From assembly GCA_028713125.1 (NCBI GenBank), contig JAQTOU010000007.1:62001-126000 (forward strand): a stretch of 64,000 nucleotides of DNA, written 5' to 3'. Shown in pieces: positions 18,042-27,011 of the stretch; position 1 is the stretch's first letter; each line of letters opens with the position of its first letter. Below the pieces are notes generated by a model, which saw only the letters and a program-made list of their open reading frames with translations, did no database searches and had not been told where the DNA came from. Position numbers and translations under genes: made by a program. This DNA comes from Elusimicrobiales bacterium (GTDB taxonomy: Bacteria > Elusimicrobiota > Elusimicrobia > Elusimicrobiales > UBA9959).

Positions 18042-19070
18042 ATGAAGAACCTTGTAAAAACAACCCTGAGCGCGGCGGCGGCCCTGCTGATACTGCCTTT
18101 ACTCTCCTACTCTGAAGAGGCCAAAAGCATTTACGGCGCGGACGACCGCCTGGAATACTTTTCCGCTTCCCAGGACATGAAGACCCTTTCCGATTCGGTA
18201 GTTTCCCTGTGGAAAGCCGATTCCGTTGAGACCCTCAACCCCGGGGGCGTTAAGCTCAAGACCATGAACTTCGGCGACCGCCTCAATCTCTGCCCCGGCG
18301 AGAAGTTCCGCGAGCAGCCTATCGGCGCTTTCTGCTCCGGCTCCCTGGTGGGCCCGGACCTGGTAATGACCGCCGGCCACTGCATAAAGGACGCGGACGG
18401 TTGCGCGGCCGCGAGGATCGTATTCGGCTACTCCGTGAGAAGCGAGGGCGGCGAAGCCATAACCGCCATGCCCGCTTCTGAAGTATACAGCTGCTCCAAG
18501 ATAATCAAGCGCTTCCTCGGAGGCGAGCCGGGCTCAGCCAACCCCACCGGCCAGGCTCTCGGCCCGGACTTCGCGCTGATCCAGCTTGACCGCAAGGTAA
18601 CCGGCCACAAGCCCCTTGCTATCAACAGGTCGGCCAACCTCAAGAAAGGCGACGGGATCACCGTGATCGGCCACCCCGTGGGCCTGCCTCTCAAGGTAGC
18701 CGGCGGCGCCACCGTGCGCGACTTCTCCAAGATCGGCTACTTCGTGGCTGACCTCGACACTTTCGGCGGCAACTCCGGCTCGCCCGTGTTCAACACCAGG
18801 ACCAAGAAGATCGAAGGCATTTTGGTCCGCGGCGACGAGGACTTCGCGGACAGCCCCGCGGGCTGCACCACGATGGCCACCTACGAGCAGACCGGCGGCC
18901 GCGGCGAGGACGTGACCAAGATCTCGGCCCTCTCGGCCTCCATCCCGAAGCTGCCGGGCGAAAAGGCCAATAAAGACGCCGGCGAGGAAGGGGTAGAAGT
19001 GCGGCAGATGGATTCAAGCGCCATAGGCGCGGGCGATATCGCCCCGTCGAGGGTAATAAGCTTCGACTAA
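18042..19070 (+). CDS. Exported trypsin-like serine protease
   Basis: The track starts at 17994, but ATG 18042 is preceded by GGAGG and opens a clear signal peptide (KNLVKTTLSAAAALLILPLL), so 342 residues is preferred. The upstream start would also overlap the promoter. The mature enzyme has the chymotrypsin/V8 triad: His113 in TAGHC, Asp176 in DFALIQLD and Ser245 in GGNSGSP. Several cysteines could form disulfides. It would act in the periplasm or outside. The acidic-tailed C-terminus (KDAGEEGVEVRQ) is not part of the fold. Specificity is unknown; the GNSGSP form is closer to glutamyl endopeptidases than to digestive trypsins. It is monocistronic, bounded by a strong promoter and terminator. 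Confidence 0.87.
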   Translation: MKNLVKTTLSAAAALLILPLLSYSEEAKSIYGADDRLEYFSASQDMKTLSDSVVSLWKADSVETLNPGGVKLKTMNFGDRLNLCPGEKFREQPIGAFCSGSLVGPDLVMTAGHCIKDADGCAAARIVFGYSVRSEGGEAITAMPASEVYSCSKIIKRFLGGEPGSANPTGQALGPDFALIQLDRKVTGHKPLAINRSANLKKGDGITVIGHPVGLPLKVAGGATVRDFSKIGYFVADLDTFGGNSGSPVFNTRTKKIEGILVRGDEDFADSPAGCTTMATYEQTGGRGEDVTKISALSASIPKLPGEKANKDAGEEGVEVRQMDSSAIGAGDIAPSRVISFD

Positions 19071-19090
19071 AACCGGTCCGGCTTAAGAAG

Positions 19091-19123
19091 ACGCGCCCGG
19101 GGCCTTCCCCGGGCGTGTTTTTT
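19091..19123 (+). terminator. Intrinsic terminator after the protease gene
   Basis: A 9-bp perfect GC stem (CGCCCGGGG / CCCCGGGCG, loop CCTT), extended by G-U and A-T pairs, is followed directly by six T residues. It lies 20 bp after the protease stop. Confidence 0.9.
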
Positions 19124-19130
19124 CTGCCTC

Positions 19131-19159
19131 TTGCGCGGACCGGCTTAAATAATTACAAT
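19131..19159 (+). promoter_or_regulatory. Probable promoter of a leader RNA
   Basis: TTGCGC (19131-19136), a 17-bp spacer and TACAAT (19154-19159) lie immediately after the protease terminator. Transcription would begin near 19166 and first produce the structured leader described next. Confidence 0.6.
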
Positions 19160-19163
19160 AACC

Positions 19164-19300
19164 AGGTAGTCAGGCGCAGCGAACATAAACTCTGTGTAAT
19201 CCGGGGGATCGGCCCCGGGGTGAAACGCGACCCCGCCTTAACGGGGTGTACCCACGGGAAAACGAGAAGGCATAGCCTTTCGCTTTCCCGTTTTTGTTTT
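19164..19300 (+). ncRNA. Structured leader or small RNA with intrinsic terminator, family unknown
   Basis: About 135 bases between a promoter-like site and the next ORF contain several short GC helices that exclude one another: CCGGGG/CCCCGG (19201-19218), GGGGT/ACCCC (19217-19234) and CCCCG/CGGGG (19231-19246). They are followed by a strong terminator hairpin (CGGGAAA.../TTTCCCG, 19255-19290) with tail TTTTTGTTTT. Alternative helices upstream of a terminator are what a riboswitch or attenuator looks like. I checked by eye for known signatures (c-di-GMP, TPP, FMN, cobalamin, glycine, fluoride) and recognise none. It could equally be a free-standing small RNA. Confidence 0.5.
19255..19300 (+). 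terminator. Terminator inside the leader of the frameshifted gene
   Basis: Long hairpin: CGGGAAA pairs with TTTCCCG and an inner CGAGAAGGC/GCCTTTCG helix closes on a short ATA loop. The tail is TTTTTGTTTT. It would stop transcription about 37 bp before the downstream ATG unless an upstream alternative fold prevents it. Confidence 0.75.
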
Positions 19301-19336
19301 CCCGGCGCGCTAAAAGCACTAAGGAGAATAAAAGGC

Positions 19337-19872
19337 ATGGAACTCAAGACCCTCGCGTTAACCGTACTTATGTGTCCCGCCGCGGCCGCAGCCGCGGAAA
19401 CCTGGTTCGTCACGGACCTGGAATATTTCATGAAAAGCGCCGCCCGGGTAGAGGTCCCCGCCCCGTCCAGGTCCCATAACGGGAATAAGTACTTCAGCCG
19501 GGACTGCGCCAGCCTCGAGCTCGGCGCCGGCGAGGGGGACGTAGAGTCGGAGAAGGCGGAATTATACAGCCAGGAGTTCATAGAAGAGTGCAAGCCCCTG
19601 CCGCCTAAATCGAGCACTGCTACAGCAGGCCGCTCCGGGAATGGAGCAGGGGAGCGAAACTTCTTGCGAAGCCCCGCGAGATCCCCCCGGGAAAAAAGGA
19701 GGTTTTTGAGGTCTGCCTGGAGGGGGAGAACCTGGAACTTAAACCGCTTTCAGTTTTTTATATTTACAAGGCGGTAAGAGAAGGCGGGGAGGACGCGGCG
19801 TTCATACTTACGCCCTTAAGCGCCGCCCCTCCTGAAGAAACCAGGCCCGCCCGCCGGCCGGTCAAACCGTAA
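19337..19872 (+). pseudogene. Exported Cys-containing protein, frameshifted
   Basis: ATG 19337 follows AAGGAG and opens a signal peptide (MELKTLALTVLMCPAAAAA), so the track start at 19115 is not used. The frame is protein-like up to EECKPLPPK (about 19608), then turns into Arg/Ser-rich nonsense. From about 19609 another frame takes over, with CYSRPLREW, KKEVFEVCLEGENLELKP and a TAA at 19870-19872. Both parts look like one exported protein of about 178 residues with paired cysteines. A single indel near 19606-19618 explains it; assembly error or true decay cannot be told apart here. Function unknown. Confidence 0.65.
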
Positions 19873-19966
19873 GTTCTCTACGGCCCGTGTTAGGGCTTGA
19901 CGGAGGCGCGTCCCGCGGATAGCGGTGTGACGGCATATACGCAAGTATTGTATCCTTATATCAGCT

Positions 19967-21232
19967 ATGAAACGCCTCGCTATTTTCTCGATCTGCGCCG
20001 CGGCGCTGCTGCAGGCCGGCTGTTCCTCCGTCACCGGCCGCCTGCTGGCGGACGACCCGCTCGTAAGGTCGGAGGCGATAGAAGCCGTGGCTAAATCCGG
20101 CGAGAAGTCAAAAAATAAAGCGGTCGCGCGTCTCAAGAAGATCCTGAAAAATAAAGATTCCCCGGACAGGGCCCGCGCCGCCGCCGCGATCGAGGACCTC
20201 GGGCCCGCCGCGGCCGGCGCGATCCCGGAACTGATAGCGGCGCTCAACGACGCGGACACGGACGTAGCAGACTCCGCCGACAGGGCTCTTAAAAGGCTGG
20301 ACGCGGCCACACCCGCTCTTGCAGCGGCCCTCATTACCACAGATCCCGCCCTCCGCTCCAAAGTAAGCCAGGCGCTTATCTACAAAGGGGCCGCGGCAGT
20401 GCCCGTGCTGATAAAGAATTTCGAAAAGGGGAAAAAGGAATTGGCCCTGTGGTCGGCGGCCGTACTTGGCCAGATGGGTCCGGCGGCTGAAAGCGCTGTC
20501 CCGGCCCTGGCGCGCGCGGCCATAAGTAATGACCCGGCGGTGGCAGGACAAGCCTCCGCGGCACTGTCCGCGGTCGGCGCCCCGGCGGGGCTCTGGCTGG
20601 CCGCGGCCTTAAGATCCGCTAACCCTTCTTCGCGCGCCGGGGCGTCGAAGGTCCTCTCTTCGATGACCCCCCCGCCGGCGGAGGCAGCTGAAGCTCTTAT
20701 AGGCGCGCTTGAAGACGCCGACGAAAAAGTGCGCGGCCAGGCGGCCATGGCCCTCGCCTCCTATCCTCCCGCCTCCTATAGTTCCCTGCCAAAGAATCTT
20801 GCCGCCGCGCTCGAAAAAGCGGCCGGCGGGACCGACGCCGCCGCCGGCTGGGCAAAGACCGCCATCGCTAAAGCGGCCCCCGCGGCTCCGGCTCCAAAGG
20901 CGAACGATACGGCCGCTCTGACGGCCGCGCTTAGAAGCCCGGACCAGGAAGCCAGGATCACGGCAGCCGCCGCGCTGGGCGCCATGGGGCCGGCAGCCTT
21001 CGAGGCTGTGCCGGATTTATGGATCGCTTTCAAGTCGAAGGACTGCCGCCAGCGCTCTGCCGCCGCCGGAGCCCTGATCCGGATAAATCCGCGCCTTAAA
21101 AAATACGGGGCTTTGTCCCGCGCGCTGGACAAGGTCTGTCCCGGGAAAAAGGCCAGGCGCCAGAACCTCCCCGGGCCGGCCGCGCCGGCGCCGGTTAAAC
21201 CCGCCAAGGCACAGCCGCCTTCTCATCCATAA
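19967..21232 (+). CDS. HEAT-repeat lipoprotein
   Basis: 421-residue protein with a lipoprotein signal peptide and lipobox LQAGC (Cys19), so it should be acylated and anchored to a membrane. The body is a chain of HEAT/PBS-lyase-type helical repeats, recognisable from recurring segments such as AAAAIEDLGPAAAGAIPELIAAL, AAVLGQMGPAAESAVPALA and AAALGAMGPAAFEAVPDL. These form a solenoid for protein binding with no catalytic role implied. A Pro/Ala/Lys-rich tail follows. It lies 94 bp after the frameshifted gene and 106 bp before the PII-like gene. No partner can be named. Confidence 0.82.
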   Translation: MKRLAIFSICAAALLQAGCSSVTGRLLADDPLVRSEAIEAVAKSGEKSKNKAVARLKKILKNKDSPDRARAAAAIEDLGPAAAGAIPELIAALNDADTDVADSADRALKRLDAATPALAAALITTDPALRSKVSQALIYKGAAAVPVLIKNFEKGKKELALWSAAVLGQMGPAAESAVPALARAAISNDPAVAGQASAALSAVGAPAGLWLAAALRSANPSSRAGASKVLSSMTPPPAEAAEALIGALEDADEKVRGQAAMALASYPPASYSSLPKNLAAALEKAAGGTDAAAGWAKTAIAKAAPAAPAPKANDTAALTAALRSPDQEARITAAAALGAMGPAAFEAVPDLWIAFKSKDCRQRSAAAGALIRINPRLKKYGALSRALDKVCPGKKARRQNLPGPAAPAPVKPAKAQPPSHP

Positions 21233-21269
21233 ATCGCTCCGGGCCGGCAGTTTATATTTTTTGATATAC

Positions 21270-21298
21270 TTGACTGCGGCGGGGCAACATAATATTTA
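21270..21298 (+). promoter_or_regulatory. Possible promoter of the PII-like operon
   Basis: TTGACT (21270-21275) and TATTTA (21293-21298) are 17 bp apart. An alternative is the extended -10 TGATATACT at 21262-21270 just upstream. The AT-rich patch between two genes supports a promoter here, but which element is used is unclear. Confidence 0.4.
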
Positions 21299-21338
21299 CG
21301 CGGTATTTACGAGAACCTATTCCGGCACTGGAGGATCA

Positions 21339-21674
21339 ATGAGCAGGAGCATGGAGCTAATAACCGTGGTGGTGCAGCGCAAGGACGGGCAGCGGGCCAT
21401 AGACGCGGCGCTTAAATCCGGCGCGCCCGGCGTTACCAGCTTTTACGGCCGCGGCACCGGCGTGAGGCAGAAACTGAGCGTTTTCGGGATGTTCATCGAA
21501 GCCGAGAAGCAGGTGATACTGATAGCCGCGACGAAGGAAACCGCGGACAAGATACTCGACGGGATAGTAAAGGAAGTCGAGCTGGATAAACCCGGCCGGG
21601 GTTTCGCCTATGTGCAGACCATCGGCAGGGTCGTGGGCTTCTACGAGGGAGAAGATGTTAAAGAACCTGCTTAA
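21339..21674 (+). CDS. PII-like signalling protein
   Basis: The track begins at 21261, but ATG 21339 has a GGAGG site and starts a standard PII fold. The 111-residue product has the family layout: an N-terminal beta strand (ELITVVVQRKDGQRAID), a short T-loop region GRGTGVRQKL and the EAEKQVILIAATKETADKILDGIV segment. The canonical GlnB T-loop with its modified tyrosine is not obvious, so it belongs to the broad PII-like group that binds nucleotides and controls a neighbouring transporter. The next gene starts 20 bp before its stop, and both downstream genes encode membrane proteins, which are the natural target. Confidence 0.8.
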   Translation: MSRSMELITVVVQRKDGQRAIDAALKSGAPGVTSFYGRGTGVRQKLSVFGMFIEAEKQVILIAATKETADKILDGIVKEVELDKPGRGFAYVQTIGRVVGFYEGEDVKEPA

Positions 21675-22539
21675 ACTTCTTCTGCTGGGCGCCCTGTCGG
21701 CGGGCGCCTCCAGCCTTCCTAATATGCTGGGGGGGATCTCCGGGCTGCCCGCTGCCGGAATACCGGGGCTGCCCGCGGCCGGGGCATCCGACGAAAGCTC
21801 GCGTGAGATGGGCCGCGAATTAGCCGACCTACAGAACACCGTGGCCGAGCTTAAATCGCTGGGCAACCCGCAGCCGAGGTCGGCGGCGGGGCTTTCCGAC
21901 GAGGAGCGCGGGCTGATGCGCGACGCCGCCCCGAAGCTGCAGTTCAAGTCCAACGAACTTACCAGGCAGCTGGGCCTGGCCGGCGGGAGCGGCGCCGCCT
22001 CTCCGCGCGGAATGGCGCTTCCGGGAGCGGCCGGTAAAATAATGAACCGGCTCAAGACGCGGGAGCCCGCAAAATTCCAGAGCTTTTCATCCTTCCGGTC
22101 GGATCTGCTGACTTTCTACGGCCAGCACCAGGCGGCGATGGCCTACGCTCTCTGGTTCATCCCCTCGGCGCTGGTCGTGTTTTCTTTCCTCCTTTTTCTG
22201 TGGAAGAAGTACACGCTCAGCATGATGCTGACTGGCGTGATCTTCGCCCTGGCCAGCTTCCTGATCTGGGCGCTTTCGGCGGCGGTAGGACTTTCGACCC
22301 TGCTTACGAAGCAAAGCCTGCTGGCCGTCCTGCCCCGCGAACTCTGGCTGTCGCCCGTAGTTTTCCTCGTAGTCTCCGCCGGGCTTCTGCGCCTGGCGGA
22401 CGAGAACTATCCCTTCTGGAACAAGACCATAAAGACTCTGTTCACCCCGATAGCGGTCTCCTGCATTTCCGCCGGCTGGCTGCGCGGCGCCGTTTTCCTG
22501 AAAGGGCTGGCCGGTTCCGCCGCCGCCCTCAGGACATAA
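21655..22539 (+). CDS. Membrane protein of unknown function, PII-linked
   Basis: ATG 21655 with GAGGGAG upstream is preferred over the track start at 21610. The 294-residue product begins with a hydrophobic segment (LKNLLKLLLLGALSAGASS) that may be a signal anchor. A Gly/Pro/Ala-rich stretch and a charged helical region (residues ~45-135) follow, then four hydrophobic segments (about 155-290). I recognise no family. Overlap with the PII-like gene and a 13-bp gap to the next membrane protein indicate one operon. It may be a channel or transporter subunit controlled by the PII-like protein; this is inference from context. Confidence 0.65.
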   Translation: MLKNLLKLLLLGALSAGASSLPNMLGGISGLPAAGIPGLPAAGASDESSREMGRELADLQNTVAELKSLGNPQPRSAAGLSDEERGLMRDAAPKLQFKSNELTRQLGLAGGSGAASPRGMALPGAAGKIMNRLKTREPAKFQSFSSFRSDLLTFYGQHQAAMAYALWFIPSALVVFSFLLFLWKKYTLSMMLTGVIFALASFLIWALSAAVGLSTLLTKQSLLAVLPRELWLSPVVFLVVSAGLLRLADENYPFWNKTIKTLFTPIAVSCISAGWLRGAVFLKGLAGSAAALRT

Positions 22540-22552
22540 AGGAAGAAAGCCG

Positions 22553-22930
22553 ATGAACCTTAAGAGCCGGCCGCTTACCTCGGAATTCCTCGCCGCTTTT
22601 TTCCTGGTGGGCGTGCCGCATTGGCTGACGCCTTACAATAAAACCAGCACGGCCGGCGTAATTATCGGCGGCGCGATCATCGCCGCCGTAGCCGCTGTCG
22701 CGCGCCTGCGCATACCGGCCGCCAGGTTTTCCGGCATAACCAGGGCGGCCGCCCTGGCCATGCCGGCCGCCGCCCTTGTCCGCGTGATCGTAGAGACGAC
22801 CATGGTGGACCCCACCTCCCACAACCTCTGGCCCTTCGAAATAGGCGCGGCCATGCTGCTCGGCTACGCAGGCGCCATCCCCGGCGCCCTGATAGGCGTC
22901 CTTATCTCCCGGTTTAAAGCCAAACAATGA
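22553..22930 (+). CDS. Small membrane protein of unknown function
   Basis: 125 residues, four predicted membrane segments (around 10-25, 33-50, 63-82, 97-120), good ribosome site (AAAGGAAGAAAGCCG before ATG). No recognised family. It is the third gene of the PII-like operon and 15 bp before a flavin reductase gene. Conserved-looking loop residues HWLTPYNKTSTAG and DPTSHNLWPFE are at membrane boundaries. Confidence 0.62.
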   Translation: MNLKSRPLTSEFLAAFFLVGVPHWLTPYNKTSTAGVIIGGAIIAAVAAVARLRIPAARFSGITRAAALAMPAAALVRVIVETTMVDPTSHNLWPFEIGAAMLLGYAGAIPGALIGVLISRFKAKQ

Positions 22931-22945
22931 GCGGAGGTCTGAAAT

Positions 22946-23479
22946 ATGAAAAGATCATTTCCCCTGTCCAAGGTTTACAGCCTGCTAGAGTCCGGGCCGG
23001 TCGTCATGGTGAGCACCGCGCTGAAAGGGCGCAATAATATAATGACCATGTCCTGGCATACCATGATAGATTTCAACCCGCCGCTGGTGGGCTGCGTGAT
23101 CAGCGACCGGAACTATACTTTCGGCATCGTTAAAAAGACCAGGGAATGCGTCATCAATATCCCGACGCTGGAAATAGCTAAGAAAGCCGTGGCCTGCGGG
23201 AATGTCTCCGGAGCCAGGGCGGACAAGTTCAAGGAATTCGGACTGACCCCGGAAAAAGCCTCTACGGTCAAAGCCCCGCTGATAAAAGAATGCTACGCCA
23301 GCCTGGAATGCGAACTGGCCGACGCGCGCATGGCGGGAAAATACAATTTATTTGTATTCAAGGTGCGGAAGGCCTGGGTCGATACTTCAAAGAAGAACCC
23401 CAGAACCATACACCATCGCGGCGGCGAAGACTTTATCGTGGCCGGCAAGCCGGTAAAGCTGAAGTCCCGGATGGCGTAA
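22946..23479 (+). CDS. Flavin reductase family protein (FMN-binding split barrel)
   Basis: 177-residue protein of the flavin reductase-like/flavoredoxin family. These bind FMN in a split beta-barrel and pass electrons from NAD(P)H or act as redox carriers. Supporting segments are GPVVMVSTALKGRNNIMTMSWHT, PPLVGCVIS, FGIVKKTRECVINIP and the C-terminal IHHRGGEDFIVAGK. Cys residues are present but no specific partner is visible. It starts 15 bp after the small membrane protein with a GGAGG site and ends at a strong bidirectional terminator, so it is the last gene of that unit. Confidence 0.83.
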   Translation: MKRSFPLSKVYSLLESGPVVMVSTALKGRNNIMTMSWHTMIDFNPPLVGCVISDRNYTFGIVKKTRECVINIPTLEIAKKAVACGNVSGARADKFKEFGLTPEKASTVKAPLIKECYASLECELADARMAGKYNLFVFKVRKAWVDTSKKNPRTIHHRGGEDFIVAGKPVKLKSRMA

Positions 23480-23481
23480 AA

Positions 23482-23517
23482 ATAACAGGCCGCTCAAAAA
23501 GCGGCCTGTTATTTTTT
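23482..23517. terminator. Bidirectional terminator between flavin reductase and cupin genes
   Basis: ATAACAGGCCGC and GCGGCCTGTTAT form a 12-bp perfect stem with a short A-rich loop. It is followed by T6 on the + strand and by an equivalent T-run on the minus strand. The two flanking genes converge on it. Confidence 0.92.
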
Positions 23518-23531
23518 CCGGTTTTATTTGC

Positions 23532-23894
23532 TCAGCCTTCCCTGCGCACGGTCTCGTGGGAAAAGGCCGGCAGGCAGATGGCTATGTATTCGGCGCCCTC
23601 CGGCTCGGGGGTGGAATAGCGCACCCGCTCGCCCGGCTCCACCGTTATAGCCTGGCCGGCCCTGACCTCGAAAGTCTCCGACGGCGTCTCTACCCTGAGC
23701 ATCCCTTTCAGGACCAGGGTGTATTCCGAGAAGCGGGGGGCCTGCGGCGGTTCCTCCCAGCCGGCGGGACTCACCATGCGGGCAACGCTTATCGTCGTAT
23801 TCGCGGTATTGACCCGTCCTATGAATTCTTCTATAACCTTCGGCTTATTACCGGCCGCTTTCACTATGCTCGGCTTTTCTATAAATACAGCCAT
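23532..23894 (-). CDS. Cupin-domain protein
   Basis: 120-residue single-domain cupin. The barrel is seen as SEYTLVLKGMLRVE, then VRAGQAITVEPGERVRY. The first cupin motif lacks the usual HxH pair (it reads APRFSEYTLV), so metal binding by the standard ligands is doubtful. Start has GGGAGGG upstream. Transcribed toward the flavin reductase gene and ended by the shared terminator. It is divergent from pyk. Substrate unknown. Confidence 0.75.
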   Translation of the reverse strand: MAVFIEKPSIVKAAGNKPKVIEEFIGRVNTANTTISVARMVSPAGWEEPPQAPRFSEYTLVLKGMLRVETPSETFEVRAGQAITVEPGERVRYSTPEPEGAEYIAICLPAFSHETVRREG

Positions 23895-23980
23895 GGTCCC
23901 TCCCGTACGAATCTCTTAGCGGTAATTTTACTAAAACCGGCGCCGCCCGCCATAGAAAAAATGGCCTTCCGCCTATTTAC

Positions 23981-23986
23981 TATAAT
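23981..23986 (+). promoter_or_regulatory. -10 box upstream of pyk
   Basis: A perfect TATAAT in the divergent cupin-pyk gap, without a good -35. Transcription would start near 23993, exactly at the ATG of a 21-codon ORF (23993-24058) whose TGA overlaps the pyk ATG. Confidence 0.4.
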
Positions 23987-24054
23987 AGAAGGATGAAAAC
24001 TGTGAACAACATGTCAGACACCTTCCAGCTCCGCCGCCCGGCAGGGGCGACAGT

Positions 24055-25575
<1,521 letters not shown>

Positions 25576-25695
25576 AGCGCCGCTTATAAGCCCAAAAAGC
25601 GGGGCGGGCCCGATGGCCCGCCCTCTGCATGGGTCTCAACTGTACTTCGCTCATCCCAGGGGAGAGACCCCTTCCCCGAATATAGTTTAACTCCG

Positions 25696-25710
25696 GAAAT
25701 TGCGAATTTC
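25696..25710. promoter_or_regulatory. Dyad upstream of the ECF sigma factor gene
   Basis: GAAATT-GCG-AATTTC is a perfect 6-bp inverted repeat with a 3-bp spacer, about 75 bp before the preferred sigma-factor ATG. It also includes GGAAAT, similar to the -35 (GGAAC-type) of ECF promoters. A clean ECF -10 at the usual spacing is not seen. Confidence 0.3.
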
Positions 25711-25785
25711 AATAGCCCGTTGGGTGTATCCGCATTATTTAAAAGGCCGGGATTCCGGCGATATTTAAATAAAGTAAAATATGGC

Positions 25786-26370
25786 ATGCCGGAAGAGAGA
25801 TCCAGAGAGCCGCAGGAAGACTTTGACCTGCTGGCTCAATTCAAAGCGGGCAGCGAGGACGCTTTCACCCGGCTGGTAGAAAAGCATTCCGGCACGCTGA
25901 TAAATTTCCTCCACCGCTACACCCGGAACCAAAGCACCAGCGAAGACATAGCCCAGGAAGCTTTCCTGCGCCTTTACAGGGCCGCCGCCGACCTGGAGCC
26001 GGGGAGCGCAAAACTCTCCACCATCCTGTACAAAATAGCCTATAACCTGGCGGTGGACTACGCCCGCAAGAGCAAAAGCCGCTCGGATAAAGCTCCCACG
26101 TCCAGCCTCGACTCTCCGTCGGCCGGTCACGGCGAGCCGGCCGCCGGCCGGGCGGCAACCCCCGACGCTATCTATGAAGCGAACCTCAGGAACGAAGAGA
26201 TAGCCGCGGCGCTGGCGGAGCTGCCGGACGCGCAGCGGCTCGCCATCATCCTGAGGGTCTATGAAGACCGCTCCTACGCCGAGATAGCGGAGATAATGGA
26301 CCTTTCCGCCGCCTCCGTAGAATCCCTTCTTTTCCGCGCCCGCCAGGGCCTTTCGAAAAAACTTAAATAG
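25786..26370 (+). CDS. ECF-type sigma-70 family factor
   Basis: The track uses TTG 25720; ATG 25786 gives a normal 194-residue ECF factor and is preferred, although no strong ribosome site precedes either. Region 2 (DAFTRLVEKHSGTLINFLHRYT, then SEDIAQEAFLRLYRAAADL) contacts core polymerase and the -10. Region 4 (AQRLAIILRVYEDRSYAEIAEIM...VESLLFRARQGLSKKL) is the helix-turn-helix for the -35. A Ser/Pro/Gly-rich linker separates them. The gene after it encodes a zinc-finger anti-sigma factor and the efflux genes follow, so it probably switches on this metal locus. Confidence 0.9.
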   Translation: MPEERSREPQEDFDLLAQFKAGSEDAFTRLVEKHSGTLINFLHRYTRNQSTSEDIAQEAFLRLYRAAADLEPGSAKLSTILYKIAYNLAVDYARKSKSRSDKAPTSSLDSPSAGHGEPAAGRAATPDAIYEANLRNEEIAAALAELPDAQRLAIILRVYEDRSYAEIAEIMDLSAASVESLLFRARQGLSKKLK

Positions 26371-26423
26371 GGACCGCAAGTTTTCCGCGGTTTTTACGTT
26401 AAATAGCTTAAGAGGCAAACCTT

Positions 26424-27011
26424 ATGCTATTCAAATCCTGTACCGAAGTCGGCCAAAAACTCTCCGCTTATATGGACGGGGAGCTCTCGCCCGAAGACCG
26501 GGCCGGCCTTAAAGCCCATCTCGACAAATGCCCGGCCTGCTCGGCGGAACTTCTCAGCTATTCAGCGGTCGACAGCGGGATGAGGCTGCTGCCGCCCGTA
26601 GCGCCCAATCCTTTTTTCGCCGCTAAGGTCGCGGCGGCGGCACGCTCCCATAGCGGGGAAATCGTTTCTTTCCGGCGCTTCCTCCGCCTGCCGGTGCCCG
26701 CGATGGCGCTGATGGTCTCCTTCATCCTTATCAACCTCTTCACCTTCGCCTTCAATATCAACGCGATGGAGAACGGCCCTCGGCGGGAACTTGCCCGCAA
26801 AGTCGTGGCGCAGCTGGTCAGGCCGGCCAGCATAATAAATCCCGTAGCGATCGCGCGCCTCTGCGGCGAGTGCAATAAATATATGTGCCTGTGCATGCAC
26901 GAAGCCGGCAAAAAGAGCCTGTGTCCCTGCAAGGACTGCGAAATGGAGAAGATGCAGCAGCCCGGGAAGCCCGAGGCTATGAAGAATATGGAGGAACATC
27001 ATGTCCACTAA
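26424..27011 (+). CDS. Membrane anti-sigma factor with ZAS finger and Cys/Met/His-rich tail
   Basis: 195 residues. The N-terminal domain has the zinc-binding anti-sigma pattern Cys6 ... His32-x3-Cys36-x2-Cys39 (AHLDKCPACS), which binds and silences an ECF factor in the cytoplasm. One membrane segment spans about 89-111. The periplasmic part ends in CGECNKYMCLCMHEAGK, then LCPCKDCEME and EEHHVH: seven cysteines with Met and His, a plausible Cu(I)/Ag(I) site. Together with the adjacent efflux genes this suggests direct metal sensing by the anti-sigma factor. The stop overlaps the next gene by 11 bp. Confidence 0.83.
   Translation: MLFKSCTEVGQKLSAYMDGELSPEDRAGLKAHLDKCPACSAELLSYSAVDSGMRLLPPVAPNPFFAAKVAAAARSHSGEIVSFRRFLRLPVPAMALMVSFILINLFTFAFNINAMENGPRRELARKVVAQLVRPASIINPVAIARLCGECNKYMCLCMHEAGKKSLCPCKDCEMEKMQQPGKPEAMKNMEEHHVH

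Noticed and set aside
25591-25627. GC hairpin after pyk (GGCGGGC/GCCCGCC) as a terminator
   Set aside because: The stem is good but is followed by CTCTGC, not a T-run, so I do not call it an intrinsic terminator.
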